64,000 nucleotides of DNA from Monosiga brevicollis MX1. Its lineage: Eukaryota > Opisthokonta > Choanoflagellata > Craspedida > Salpingoecidae. The stretch lies in the NCBI RefSeq assembly GCF_000002865.3, contig NW_001865054.1, forward strand, positions 58,557 through 122,556, in the 5' to 3' direction. Every line of letters starts with the position of its first letter. Position 1 is the stretch's first letter. The notes beneath the pieces were generated by a model. That model was not told the origin of the DNA, searched no databases, and saw nothing but the letters and a program-made list of their open reading frames with translations. This document shows, one piece after another, positions 22,601-35,600 of this stretch. The translations under genes were made by a program, and so were the position numbers.

Positions 22601-22972
22601 TCGGGAATGAGTTCAAAGGCCTCGCAGCCGGCATTGAGCATGCAATGCTCGCAACAATCACCAAAGTTGGTGCGATTGTAGACCTGAACCCAACTACCGT
22701 CGATGCAAAGGCCCTACACCAGCACGAGAATGCAAATGGCACGACACACATAATTCCAAGGCCGGCAGTTGCTCATACCAGGGGTCAAGAAGACAACATT
22801 CGCTTTAACGTATGAATCTCACCGTAACGGGCTGAGCACTACACGAATCAACCATGGCTGACACTGGTACGATTGTGGCACAGCCTAGCAGGGCCATCAA
22901 CCCCACTGCCGTCAGTGCCAGCCTGTGCTGGCTTCCTTTAGAACCACCATGGCGAGTGCCAAGCAAGAGCAT
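19641..22972 (-). CDS. IDS: Iduronate-2-sulfatase-like enzyme with PAN/apple module
   Basis: A secreted or lysosomal sulfatase. The start at 22972 gives a signal peptide. It is followed by a cysteine-rich PAN/apple-like module (22552-22710: C-I-D-G-S-W...C-C-E-H-C-M-L-N-A-G-C-E-A-F-E...C-Y-L-K-R-G-W), which I do not know from animal IDS. The sulfatase domain begins I-L-F-I-P-V then V-D-D-M-R-P-S. The formylglycine motif is C-A-P-S-R within Y-C-A-P-S-R-N-S-F-M-S-G-R-R-P-D-T-T (about 22030-22090). Later exons give G-G-G-K-L-Y-H-P, G-L-H-K-P-H, T-H-I-P-L-I-I-R-A-P and V-D-I-Y-P-T-L-A-E-L-A-G. The end is Y-T-C-W-F-G-F-D and Y-D-H-R-G-D-M-G-L, as in IDS. The family removes 2-O-sulfate from iduronic acid. 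One oddity: the first metal-binding segment reads I-P-V | V-D-D, with an intron between. It lies 230 bases upstream of receptor B on the same strand, with no evidence of co-transcription. Confidence 0.9.
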
Positions 22973-23348
22973 GATTGCCAGTACATGAATGGAACCTTGC
23001 TGCCCTATGATGAGCAGCACTTCAGCACGACCTCGCCTGCCTCGCCCCCCTCGCCACCAAAAAAAAAAAAACATCAACATGTCAACAAGCTCACAACAAG
23101 CATGTAACAAAGCATCGATTGTAAGACAAATATTGTAAGACAAATGTTGAACATCGAGAATACGTGTGTATTAGTGTGCGATGCCAGGAGCAGTTTCAGA
23201 CAAGCAGACGACGACGTGGCGACGACGCTGATGAGGAGCGGGTGGTTCCTTTGATGGTATCGAGGGTTGGCTAGCTTCTTGGCGGCAGGGAACAAGTGGC
23301 TGGAAGGCACGAAAGGGTTTTGGCGAGGAATCACGACTACCCGCCACC
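22973..23348. promoter_or_regulatory. Shared divergent promoter region, IDS (-) / VPS33 (+)
   Basis: About 376 bases lie between two head-to-head start codons. A12 sits at 23062-23073. Two similar 'attgtaagacaaat' segments are repeated around 23118-23145. No TATA box was recognised; the promoter role is inferred from position. Confidence 0.5.
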
Positions 23349-25995
23349 ATGGCCAAGTTCAACGTGAGCAACGTGGTGGTGGCCAACGCGAACGACATCG
23401 CGGACGCGCTTGACCAACTGCCACAAACACGCAAGATGTTATGCATCGACTCCAGACTCCTCAATCCCCTGCAGCGCATTTGCGGTGGCAAGATGCTACA
23501 GGCAAGTTCTTTTGCATCGGCTGTGTGTCTTTCCAATGTGCCACAAGCCGATGGCCGGTTCGGAGTGCGTCAAACTGAGCGTCTGGGTGTGGTCCACAAC
23601 TGGTAGGAGCACGGCGTGCGCATCCCTTACTACAGCCTCGACGACAATCCACCCCCCTTCAAGGAAGATCACAGGTGCGCAAAGTCGGGTCTGTCCTTCC
23701 CTCGGCGTCCTCAGTCCCCCCAGCTCTGCTTTTTTTTTTCCTCTGCGCACCAAGCTTGCGATCTTGCATACCTTGCTTGTGAGACCACCATCGATCCATG
23801 GATCCCCCAGCCGCCCTCAGCCTCTTTTGCGCTGCCCGCCCCATAGCCTTGTCTACATATGTCAGAACGACGCAGCAACCTTGCGGCGCATTGCCAAGCA
23901 CATTCGGCATTTCAGCCACGAGCGAGGACTGGATGCGCCGCCGCGAATCTGGGCGCATGTCTGGCAGGTTCCCTGTGCTGATACTCTTTCCGATATGGTG
24001 TGGGAGTCGGAGGGTGTGTACGGCTTGGTGGAGAGTCGGAGCTGTGAGCTATCCCTTATGAGCATTGACAACGATGCCTGGAGCCTGGGGCTGGGGCGGT
24101 CATGCTATCAGACGCACCTTCAGGGTGATTGGTCCGTAGTGGGATACTTGCACCAGGCGCTGCTTCGGCTCCATTTTGTCTACGGGCCCCTCCCGCAGCT
24201 GGCAGCACTGGGCCCTCTCAGTGCCGCCATCCTCAAGCTTTACGAGTCCTCAGTCTCCTTGAGTGCCGTGCCTATGCACCGTCGCGCGCCTCCTGAAGGC
24301 TCCTTTGATCAAGTTGTGCTGCTGGACCGCACTTGCGATATGATCACCCCACTGTGTACTCAACTCTCCTACCCTGGGCTACTGGCGGAAACCTGTGGTG
24401 TCCATGCCGGCATCGTCTCAAGTCGTACATTAGATCCGGAAGGCCCCTTGAGCAAGGTTGGTGGGGCATTCAAGACTTGTGATCAAATCTGTGCCTCTGG
24501 GCGCGATGTGTGAAGTTCTAAGCTTGGTATAACGCCGTAGGTGACGCTGCATAGCCATGAGGACGAGTTCTACAAGGAGCTGCGTGATCGGAACTACGGC
24601 GCAGCAGCCCCGGCTTGCAAGAGCCACATTGCCCGCTACGCGCGTGACTCTGATACATCTCAACTAGACGCCAACAACCGTGAGTTTACCCCGATTTAGC
24701 TAGCTGGTGGAACATTTCATCCAACCAACTGAGAGGTGCTTCTCCTGAAATGTGCTTTCCCTCATATGGGCTAATGCTTACCCATGTGTCAGTGGAGGCC
24801 ATGAAGAAGATAACCTCCGAGCTGCGTGGCATCAAGGTCAGTGCACAGAGGCGCCAGCTGCCTCTGAAAAGAACCATCGACGAGCGCGGCCGGCGTCATG
24901 AGCCACGCGTCTCATCAGCATCACGAGCAATAAGCAATGAGTCACCTCTCATGCCGAGCTCTTGATTGGACCCTGCAGGAACATGAACAATCATTGACGG
25001 CGCATCTCTCGCTCATGGGCCAAGTCAACAAGCTCAAGTCCACTGATGTCTTTTTACAGGCCATGGATGCGGAATGTGCCATTCTGGCTGGCCGCCTGTT
25101 TGAATGCACAACAGGAGCCATAGAAACGATTGAGGAGCTCATTTTCAGGCAATATGACAAGCGAGTGGTGTTACGCCTCCTGATGCTCTTGAGGCAAGTT
25201 CTCGTCTAATTTCTATTTGATTCTAAAAGCTGGCATTGTAGTCCCCAAACGCGCCCCGGTAATGTTTTTTTTTTTGTCGGTTTCACTGCCCCCTGACCTC
25301 GCATTCTGACCCAATGTCACCTCGTCACGGATCTAGGATTTGCTATGCCGACTTGGCCCCGCGTGAATGGGAGCGCCTCAAAGTGGCATTTTACCATGGC
25401 TATGGCTTTGACTACATTGCCATGTTTGAGTTTATGGAGGCTGCTGGGATCGAGCGGGTGTGTCTTTGATTCGAGGCGTGACCAACGCTTGGATACTCGC
25501 CCTTTTCTTGCGTGCTTTGAAAGCCTCATCCTCTGCATCTTTTTGTTTCTCTGCGTTTGGTGGTCATCACCGTTGATTGTGCTTCCTCTTCTCCGACACG
25601 AGCAGGCAGGGCGTTTTGGTGCACGCTGGCGTGACCTACGCGACAAGTGGCCAACTGTGCTGCCCGAAAATGAGGATGAGGAACAGCTGCTGTTTGGAGG
25701 TGCGCAACCCATGATTCCGCGGATCGTGAGCGATATCTTGGAGGAGAAGCTCACGGCCGAGCACGAGAAGATGCTGGCTGATGGCACCATCAATCTGATG
25801 CGATGGTCTCCCCCTTCGGATGGCCCACCTCCGCGTACCAAGCGCATTCTTGTCGTAATTGTTGGTGGCATCACATACCCAGAGCTGACTCTCCTGCGGC
25901 GGGTCGGCCAGAAATTGGGTCGCGAAATGATCATGCTCTCGGATCAGCTCCTCACAGGAAACCACCTCGTTGAGCCGTTGTTGACACATGCTTAA
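23349..25995 (+). CDS. VPS33: Vps33, Sec1/Munc18-family subunit of HOPS/CORVET
   Basis: An SM protein that binds SNARE bundles during endosome-lysosome fusion. Exons include 23349-23501, 23607-23674, 23847-24456 and 24541-24679, then several more to the stop at 25993. Family landmarks are S-L-V-Y-I-C-Q-N-D, D-T-L-S-D-M-V-W-E-S-E-G, D-R-T-C-D-M-I-T-P-L-C-T-Q-L-S-Y-P-G-L, E-E-L-I-F-R-Q-Y-D-K and the C-terminal V-V-I-V-G-G-I-T-Y-P-E-L-T-L-L-R. The T-P-L-x-T-Q-L-x-Y-x-G-L segment is closer to VPS33A than VPS33B as I recall them, but the paralogue is not settled. The first intron is GC-AG (exon ends CTACAG, intron begins gcaagt). The start ATG is preceded by CCGCCACC, a good initiation context. 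Confidence 0.92.
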
Positions 25996-26449
25996 CGCTT
26001 GACTGTGATGACTGAAAAAGGAGAAGAAAATTCAATGTCAGATAAAATTGTGATCCGTTATTTTGCATGTTCGCAGACAAACTCCCCTTCACAACACGCG
26101 ACTCAGTGGGTCTGGCTCCTCAGGGTTCGGGATAACCATAAATTTGAACCGTTAACGCCTGATGCGCGCGACTTCTTGACCACATCTTGCGCATCTTGAA
26201 GGCTTCGGCTCTACTATAGTGTCTGTGTGCAAAAGCCCCGGGAGAATAGGAAGAATATTATTATTATTATCAAGTGCGACTGGTGGGCGAGCGTGAATGC
26301 GACAGTTCTCGACACGAAGGCTCTCGAGCCTCGTTGTGTGGATGGAAAAAGCACGTCAACCTGCCCACCAAGACCGTGCCAGGGCGTGATAGCATTCGAG
26401 CACAAGGGCCGCAGGGCCCCCTTGTGCCCAACGTCGGCCCTCCTCTCTT
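25996..26449. other. Intergenic, VPS33 3' flank and kinase promoter
   Basis: About 450 bases without a supported gene. It contains a short ATT repeat (26257-26270). No recognisable promoter element. Confidence 0.5.
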
Positions 26450-29090
26450 ATGCCACAAGACGAGAATCGGCAAGGGGCTCCGGCCGCTGCAACCACGCCA
26501 GGTGGGCTATGCTTTGGCATGAGGCTGGTGCGGGGAGGACTCGATAGTGACGTTCCATCTTGCCTGAAGCATCATTTAAAGCGACAGGGAGCAGGATCAA
26601 GATCCAACATTCCACACCCTCCTTTGTCACGCACCCAGCTCACTGCGCCCTTGGAACTTGCATGATGTAGCGTCCGAGGCCCCCGACCTGGCAGAAGTAG
26701 GTGAGCTGATCAAGTCGCGATGGCGTGTCCAGACCAAGGTGGGCGCTGGCGGCTTTGGCCAAGTTTACCTTGTTGACGACGTTCTTGGGACTGGAACAGC
26801 CGCTGCCAAGGTGGAAAGCAACAAACTTCCCAAGGTCTGTGTAGCCCTGGCAGGCATGGCCTGCGTCGTCCAGCAAAGTGGCATCAGATTGCCTTTGGGT
26901 GTGGATCGATTAATTGTTGAATGGACGACAAGTCGTGTCAAGCCCTGACCCAACGCTAGAGCACTCATCGGCCTCGTGGCTTTGTCTAGGGCGTGTTAAA
27001 AATGGAGCTGGCCGTACTACGATTGGTGGGCGATCGGCCTCACTTTCCCACAGTGCTCGACTTTGGGCGTAATGAGCGCTTCAGCTACATGGTGCAGCCC
27101 TTGTTGGGTCGCAACCTGGCAGATCTACGCAAGTGCTCGCAGGGAGGCCGTCTTGAAAAACGTTCCGTCAGCTATTTTGCTTGCGAAGCGCTTCAGGCCC
27201 TCGAAGCTGTAAGTCGTGCGTGGAAGGCTCTTTGACACATGGCTTGTCCATCTGACAGGTCACCTACCTGCCTTGATTGTCTTAACCTTTACTGCCAATC
27301 CTCACGGCGCGGTCTGTCGACCTGCTCTTTCCATCTTTTTCTCTATTTCTTCTCCTCTCTGTGCACATCCTGCACACACATACACACACATTCTTGCGAA
27401 ATGGAACGATGGACAAACGAACATTATCTACTAGCTGCACGATCGCGGGATTTTGCATCGCGATATCAAACCGTCCAACTTTGTAGTGGGCGGTTCACCC
27501 GAGACATATCGAAAGATATACCTGATTGACTTTGGGCTCGCGCGGTTCTACAAGGACAACAACGGAGCAGTGCGGCCCCCTCGGCCGGTTGCGGCCTTTC
27601 GCGGCACTGGTCGTTACGCCAGCTTGGCTTCACATAATAATCAAGAGCTGGTAAGCCCATACCTGCTCTCCCAGTGCGAGTTGGCACCATTGTTCTTGGC
27701 TCAGGCATCATAACCCAAGCATCACTGCAAAGAAGAGTGTAAATTTGACCTTTGTTCCACACCACGGTGTCTTCCCTTAGGCTCCACGAGATGACTTAAT
27801 TTCATTGCTCTACTCGTTGATCGAGCTCATCCTGGGCGCCTTGCCCTGGCGTCATCTTCGTGACCGTGACGAGATTCGCAAGCTCAAGGAGCAGTATAGC
27901 TTGGATGCGCTCACCCAGGGTCTACCTACGCCCTACGTCCACTTGGTGACCCAAGTAGCCAACCTGGGTTTTGCAGACCGGCCCGACTATAGCGCTATGA
28001 TTCGAGTTTTCAGCATGGATGCCACGGACTCGAAGAGGCGCTATCCACCTCGGCGTGTGGCTTGGCGGCCTGACGAAGCCCTTGCTGCTCAGCACGGCCA
28101 ACCGGTCGTGGGCGAGCGCGTGGTAGCCCATGCCCATGTTCGGTCTGCATTATCATCCGGGCTGGCTGGTCTGCAGCTCAAGCAAGCTGCTGCCCAAGCT
28201 GCTTCACCTGCCCCTGCTGCGCCGGCTGTTGCCCCTGTGAAACCCAGTGGGCCTAAGATGACACTTGCCGTGAAACAGAAGGATTGCAATGCTGACCCCC
28301 CGCTTCTGCCGATTACAGAGCAACGGCCCACCCACAAGGGTCTGTTGCACGATCGAGTGCGCCAATTAGTCCAAGATGAGGGCGAAGCTGCCGTAGCATC
28401 CGGTGCTGGCGCCGATCATGGTGATGATGCAGCCAGACGTCGGGTCGAGGGTGGTACGCACGGCAAGGCGCGCGACCTTAAAGCAACCGCGAACACCAAA
28501 ACCGGTCTACTTGATAATCCAGCACTGGCCACTGCGCGACGGGGCTCTAATGCCAGCGCAGGGCGATCGGGCCAACATGCCTTTGCCCCATCATCAGCAC
28601 TGCACGCCGTTCAGGCAACCCAAGGCGTGTCCAAGGCAACTTCGATGCCTGGCTCGGAGCATGACAGTGGAGCTGACGTGCCTGATCCTGCGCCTGGCAG
28701 CACATTTGTGCAGCAGGTCTTGAAAGAACCTGCACCCGTTGAAGTTTTGGAGGAGTCTGATAGCCACTCGAACCTTTCAGTCGATTCGCCAACGCCGCGG
28801 CATGTCCAGCGGCTGCGGCGTGCAGGTACTCTGGAAGTCGAAGCTTCGCTTCCACGATCGGCTACGCCCCCGCGGCGTCGCAGCCACTTCCCTCAACCCC
28901 CACCCCCGCAGGAGCGACCGCGCCGGCCATCGGGCGCTGCTGTTCGACTCAGGTACGTTGCATTGTACACTGAGGCGTTGTTGAAGGCCATCAGAAGGCC
29001 CAAGTGCTTGGCTTCGTTCAACAAATACATGCGATAACGACTCACTTTCCCGTGCCTATGGGCTCTTGGTGTTATAGACATCGGCGCTGA
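26450..29090 (+). CDS. TTBK: Tau-tubulin-kinase-like CK1-superfamily kinase
   Basis: Six exons (26450-26501, 26671-26834, 26990-27208, 27435-27650, 27781-28952, 29078-29090) keep frame and give 611 residues. The kinase domain is N-terminal: glycine loop [10 protein letters not shown], then [16 protein letters not shown], catalytic loop [15 protein letters not shown], and R-G-T-G-R-Y-A-S in the substrate-binding loop. [15 protein letters not shown] and L-P-W-R follow. These match TTBK/Asator more than CK1 itself. A long low-complexity tail rich in Ala, Pro, Ser and charged residues follows, with no further domain recognised. The first exon (ATG at 26450) was chosen because its donor phase fits the acceptor at 26670. 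The short last exon is uncertain: without that splice the frame stays open to 29037. Confidence 0.88.
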
Positions 29091-29630
29091 GTGATCACAT
29101 GAGCTTGCTGCTGTCTGAAAGGGATAGCAGCAGGAAGAAGCTGAGCTTTCATTCAAATCTAGTATCCGTAACCCCCTTTCTTGTTGCGCTTCTTTCCACC
29201 AAACGGTCTGCTATCAATGCTCCATCCATCCAATCCCAAATGTTTTGAGCTGTACAAAGCACGAATACTTGACAATTGCAAACGATTGTCAAGAGGCAAA
29301 GGTCATAATACATGTGCATGTACAACAGTTAGGAGCTTATCATGAAAGCAGCCTGCAAAACGAGAAGCCCGCACACGCACACACATCACCCGATCTGCCC
29401 TGACTCATCCTGTACACGTTGTATCCTCCTTGTCCAAAAATTTGAATCAATCACACAGCTTGGTACTTGAAAGCGTGTTAAACTGTAACAAATCAAACAT
29501 GTGTGTTGAAACGGCTGTTTTCTTTGTGTGTGTCTCTTGTCTTTCTGTCCTCTCTCTCTCTCCCTCTATCTCTCTCTCTCTATCTCTCTCTTTCAATTTC
29601 GGTTGTGATTTTTGTCGTTGAACCGTCAAA
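29091..29630. promoter_or_regulatory. Intergenic, upstream of the HACD-TLC gene
   Basis: About 540 bases. A pyrimidine-rich TC repeat at 29540-29593 lies just before the start codon, a plausible core promoter or 5' leader. The remainder shows no gene. Confidence 0.45.
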
Positions 29631-32600
29631 ATGGCACCGCCACAGGGTCGCGGAGCCAGTGCTGCGGCCGACAAGGCCAGCTCAGGCGGAATTGTTGATG
29701 GCTACCTCATCATTTACAATGCGGTTCTTGCTGCTGGGTACGTGTATCTTGTTCGTCAAAAGCAAAGATTCACCGACGTGTTCTGAGCCATGGAGCGGCA
29801 ATGTGCCCCGTCAGCTGGACGACTTGCTCTGTCGCTCTCTTGCTCGCTCGACATGGCCATCCTCGGCATCGCTATCCTGCATTCTCCCTCTGTTTCTTCT
29901 TTTCCTCCCCGCTTTTCTGCGCACGTTTCCCGCTTCTTCCTCCACCTTGTTCGCCTCCACTGTTGGTCACGCTCTCTCAATCGGCATGCTCCGCCCTCTC
30001 TTCCCCTATTATTAGCTGGTCCATGATCTTGTATGATCTGCTCCGCCCGTTTCATCTCTGCAATGGGGTGGCTGGTGAGCGTGAGCTTGACCTCGCGCCA
30101 GCCTGGCTCCCCGCCCAAGCCCATGGCATCGTTTGCACCAATAGCACAAGTGGCATGCCCCTCTTCCACGCCCTGCAGGTCTGCCCTGTTTGCGAGCCCC
30201 TTGACTACTCTTGGTCGTATTGAGTGTCCAGTACCCAGACACAGAAAGAGCCAAACTCACTGTCTGGCACCTCTTGTAAAACCCCACGCGCAGATCTTCC
30301 AAACCGCTGCCATCCTCGAGGTCGTACACGCGGCCCTCGGCTTTGTCAAGGCCAAGGTCTCAACCACTTTTATGCAGGTCCGACCTCTTGCTCGCTCGGT
30401 CCCTCCCTCCTGCCCTTTCCTCCCTTGACCCGCAATTCCAGTTGTCAGAGGCCCTCGGCTCACGCGGCTTGCCTCGTTGCTCTACCCTCCTCCTGCCCCA
30501 ATCCGCTTGCTATAGGTCCTCTCGCGCGTAATGCTTGTCTGGGCGGCCTGCTGGATCAACCCCCGCATCATGAACTCCCTGGCCTTTTACACCATGACGT
30601 TTGCCTGGGCCGTCACTGAGGTTGGTGTCCTATCTTTTTTTTTTTTTTTTCCCCTCTCTTCACATTGACCAAGCGCTCCACATCACAGTCTCACCGACCG
30701 CTGCACGTCGTGCTAGGTGGTGCGCTACAACTGGTACTGGACCAAGCTCTTGCTTGGCGATGCCCCTGGTTTTCTGACCTGGTGCCGCTACTCCTTCTTT
30801 GTCGTCCTCTACCCGCTCGGCGTCGCGGTACGTCCCTCTAGCCCATCATCACAGCAACCCATCAGCACTCGCGTTCCACTCTTTCTGTCTATCTTTTTGT
30901 TTTCTCCCTCAATTTGAACCCCCTGTGTTGGCTCTCCGTACGATCCAGTCGGAAATTGCCTGCATTCTTCAAGCCATTGGCTACTATGATGCTCTGGCCG
31001 AGGAGCAGCGCGTACCGGATGACGACGAAACTGCCCAGTTCCTCGCTCGCGTCGCTCTCACCTTCAACTACACCATCATGGCCTTCCTGTCTCTCTATCC
31101 CATCGGTCAGCACTGCCGTTCTTTCTTTCTTGCTTTTGATGATTCCTTTGCCTTGACCTTTGTAAACCTCGCCGTGATATCTCAACGCTCGCTTCGTCGT
31201 CCAACGCCACCCCGCCCCTCGCTGCAGTTTTTCCGGGTCTCTACATGCACGTGTGGGCCCAGCGTCGCAAGGTCTTTGGCAAGCGCCGCCCTGCTCGCCC
31301 CGAGCCCACCGAGGGCATCCAGTGGCCTGCCGACGCTACTGGCACTCGCAGGTAACCATGGTTTTCTGCATAACTTGCATGCCCATGCATGTTCGCTGTT
31401 CCCTCAACCCCAAACTCACCCTGCCCCTCTATAGTACAAGCTCGACGGGTCAAGCCGTGCTTGCACGCAGCGTCATGGACGTGGATCCTCAGGCAGCGGT
31501 GGCCGTCATGAAGGAGCGCAACTGGCGCTTTGGCTACGGCAAGCATTTCATCGAGAACGTGCGCATCTCGCTGCGCACTCCCGAGACTGCTCTCAAGGTT
31601 GCCCAAACGGGTCTCGACTACATGCACAACCAGTTTGAGTTTGTTCGTGACGGCAAGGTCATGTCCTTGGCCACTGCCATGAGCACCATCACGGCCAGGT
31701 GCGTCTTGCCAAATCCGCCTGACTTCCCTCTCTGGCCTCATACGCTCGCGTCCGCCTCATGTTCCCCTTTCCACGTGGCTTGCCCCTGATCCAAAATTTG
31801 CACACGCAAATTCTGATTGGCTTCCCACAGCTTCCCGGGCACCATGACCATCAAGGGCTCGGGCAAACGCGACCCCGTGTACAAGGTGCCCTACCGTCGC
31901 AAACCTTACCCGGAGCAGTCTCCCCTTGAAGATCTCACCGGTTTGTCAAGCGTCATGACTAGGCATCCCCTGCTCAGTTGTAGTCGGTGCTTTGTTGTGC
32001 CTGCTGCTTCTCTCGTCCCAACTCATCCCGTATCACTCGTGTAGGCGAAGCGTTGAAGAAGCAACTTGATCAATGGGTCAAGAATGGCACCATCGAACCC
32101 AGGTCTGGCTTGAAGCTGTGTTTGACACCCCTACCTTTCTCTATCGTGCGTTGCCTAACACCTTCCTTAATTTTGACCTTTTGTGGTTCAGCGCCCGTGA
32201 TGCCATTGCTGCCGTGGCAGACCACGACGAATGGGTGGATCTCAGCGACAAGTACTTTGTCCTTCTTGGTGCCGGCTCTGGTTCGTCCTGTACACCCATA
32301 TCAGACAAGGTGTCTGGCGCACGCACCACCGCTGACCTCGCGCTTTGTGGTCCCTCGCCTCGCTGGCTGCATGCTGCCCTTAGCCATGGGCCCCTATCTT
32401 GTCCTCATGGCTCTCGGGGCCAACGTCATTGCCCTCGACCTCGACCGCCCGCAAATCTGGGAGCGTCTGATCAAGGTGGCTCGCGAGAGTGCCGGTACCT
32501 TGATCTTCCCGACCAAGGTACGACTCGGCTCTGGCTGTCAAGGCTGAACGCGTGGCTCGCCCACAGAAACGATGCTGCCACACTCAACCACGCTGCGTGT

Positions 32601-35600
32601 GCCGCATGCTGTAGAAACCCGTGGCTGAGCTGACTACGGACGAGCTGATCTATGCCAACGCTGGCGCCAACCTGTTCACCGACACGCCCGAAATTTGCAA
32701 CTGGGTGTCTGACCTCATGCCCAAGGAAGAATTTATTGTTGGCGGGTAGGCTGCCCCTCGTCCCATGGCGCTCCTTTTTGGTCTTCTTCGTTTTCTTTTG
32801 CTTGGTTTCGAGGTGGTGTTTTGCTGTGTACGTGCAGCAAGTGATTTACTTTGTTGTGCGCTTCAATAGATATGCCTATTTGGACGGCGAGAAGCATGTG
32901 CGCGTCTCGCTTGCCATGGATGCCATCAAGGCCGGTGTGATCCGTCGCCGCAAGACGGTGACAACTCTGGCCTACCTCTGCTCGCCCACCGACGTCTTTG
33001 TGGTGCGTGGATGACGCAGGCTGCGCATCATGGTCTGGTGTATTTGCTTTTGATTGATAGTTCTTCTCACGTCATAAATTTTGCTGCACTGGGTGCAGGT
33101 CAGCACGGATGCTCGTGATGCGGCCGCGGCCAACTACAAGAACCCTGGCTCGGTCAAGACATTTGTCTCTGTCCTTCGCACTGTCATGAAGAAGGCTTGC
33201 ACCAAGAACGTCTTGCCCCTGGTTCAGGATGCTTCCGGAACTCGCACCTATGCCATCAACGACGGTATTGTTGTGCAGCAAGGTGAGTTTGAGGCCCGGT
33301 AACCGGTCAGGTTCAAGTGTGGGCTATGATGAATGAATTTGTGGCATTTTTATGTGCTTTCTCTTTCCGTCAAAGCGTGGTTCCGTGTCTCGACCCCCGC
33401 TCTGCTGCCGCGTCTTTGTTTCTCTCTATTCATCTTCTGGCTCGTTTTGCCCCGAGTATAGGTCCCAACTATGCTTTGGCCAAGCGCCTGCAGCACTGGC
33501 GTGCCATGGTCGCTCGGTAAGAACCTTTTGCTTTGCAGCAGGCGTGGGAATTGTACAATTGCACTGGGTTCATGACAGTATTTTGGGGGCTCTGATAGCG
33601 CGGGGGGCTCTCGTGTGTCATCCAACATTGCCCCCTCCACGGCGACGCTGTCGGTCGTGCACAACAAGAGCTTTGCTGCAGCCTACGGAGGTTGGAAGCA
33701 CTTCCCGGCCTTTGAGGTTGCTTGGCAGGTCAGAGCACCAACCCTCGGTCACACTGCTTGCGCACAAGCTTGTATCTCACATTTTCTTGGGGTGCGGTGC
33801 GTTTGGGGGCCCATAGGAAACCTCCAACGCGGTCATGGGGGCGCTGCTGATCCACGACGTCCGCAACGAGCAGAGCAAGGCCAATCCGTCCTTTGAGTTG
33901 TCGAACCAGCTTGAACAATTTCGTTATGGCTCCTTCCATGGTGGCGTGTGGCGCTCGGGTTACAAGGTGGGTGGGACAGGCACACGAACATGCCTCGCAT
34001 GAGTGATGCATCACAGGTTCCGTGGCTCATTGGCATTGTTCCACTTGGCACTACAACAACAGGTCGGCTCGATTGGCGAGGCCTCGGCTCTGCTGTACTA
34101 TCTTAGCATCTACCGCTCAACGGTATGTCTCATCCAAACAAGGGCCGTAGAAGGGAATCTGGCTAGTGGACACTGTTGTGCTCGATCAATGTGCACATTT
34201 AAATTTCATCCTCACTGTTGTTTTTGTTTTGTTTTTCTTTTATCATAAATATTGTCTAGCTCCTCGTGTTGCTGACTCTGGCTGCCATCGCTATTGCACC
34301 TTTCTTCGATGTCTTCAATGAGGTAAAGCTCACTCAGAATTTGGCAGCAAGGCCCTCATCATTTGTCAAGGTTGCATCCAGCGTGGCTCACTCTTTGCAT
34401 CACATTGGTAGCCGCTGCAACAATTTCTCCTTGAGTATCGCCTGGACAAGCTCGTTGATGAACAGTTCTTGATCTTGCTGGGCACCCTTTTGTTCTTCCG
34501 CACCTTTGCGCAAATTGCTGGCAAACGATACAAGGCCGCGCCATACTTTTTCAAAGGTTTGTTCAAACATCCACTTGGTCGCTCATGCATCTCGTCGCTA
34601 GAAGTCTTCTCACAACGTCTTGCCCTGCCCGTGTCTTTGCCTGGCTGCCTTATGTTTATCCTGATCGTGTCAGTCATTTGGTTTACCGGAGTGGTTATCT
34701 GGCAATGGAGCATTCTGAGCCAGCAATCGTGGCTGCCTTGGTACTTTGGTGGGCCCTACGTGCACGATCCCACGCTGAAGCCGGATCCCGTCTGGGCTAT
34801 TGACTATGATATTGCCGTGCTTTACAAGGTATTGGCCTCGCGCCTTGCAAAGATTTGCACTCTCAACGATGCCCTGGCGCGTATGCAACTGCAACGACTC
34901 GGACCTTTCCTGACGTCATTTTCACGTGCACTACCTTCATCACCCACTTTATTAGGCTGGCTTTGCCTTCCATTTGCACAACGCCATCGTGGATGCGGTC
35001 ATTGGTGCCAAGGTGGCCTTTTACATTCACCACGTCATCACCGTTCTGCTGATTGCGTCTTCTTTCAGTCAAGGCTACCTGCGCTGTGGCTCGCTTGTTT
35101 TCTTTGTTCACGACATTCCCGACATCTTTGTCTCCTTGACCCGAGGTGCGTCCGTTAGAAATGGGCCTATGGGGTATCCACCTTGTTCGATCAATGTCCC
35201 CTTTGACGCGCGGTTGACTTGACTGTCCTGGTCATGGTTGATGTTCTTGTTTTTGGTTTTAGCCATGATTGCCATCAACAGCCCAGCCATGTCTGCGGTT
35301 GCCGGCTCCATGTTGTTGCTGTCATGGTTTGTCTGCCGTCTCGGATACATGGCTATGGTACGTTTGCAGCACCCATGGTCCTTGGTCTCGACTTTTTAAG
35401 ATTTTCTCATGAGATGCCTCAACCTTTGTTTTCGCTCTTTTTCAACATGCGTGGGCCAACCTTCGGTGATTGTATCAGCTGGCAACCGAAGTGGCCTACA
35501 CCTCGCGCTTCGACACCACGGAGATGACCTGCTTTCTCACTATGCACTGCGGCCTGATCGTTCTTCACGTCTACTGGTTTTTCTTGATCATCCGCATGTT

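Noticed and set aside
27805-29037. Kinase tail as a separate gene
   Set aside because: The frame is continuous with the kinase exons through the splice at 27650/27781 and starts with conserved kinase sequence.
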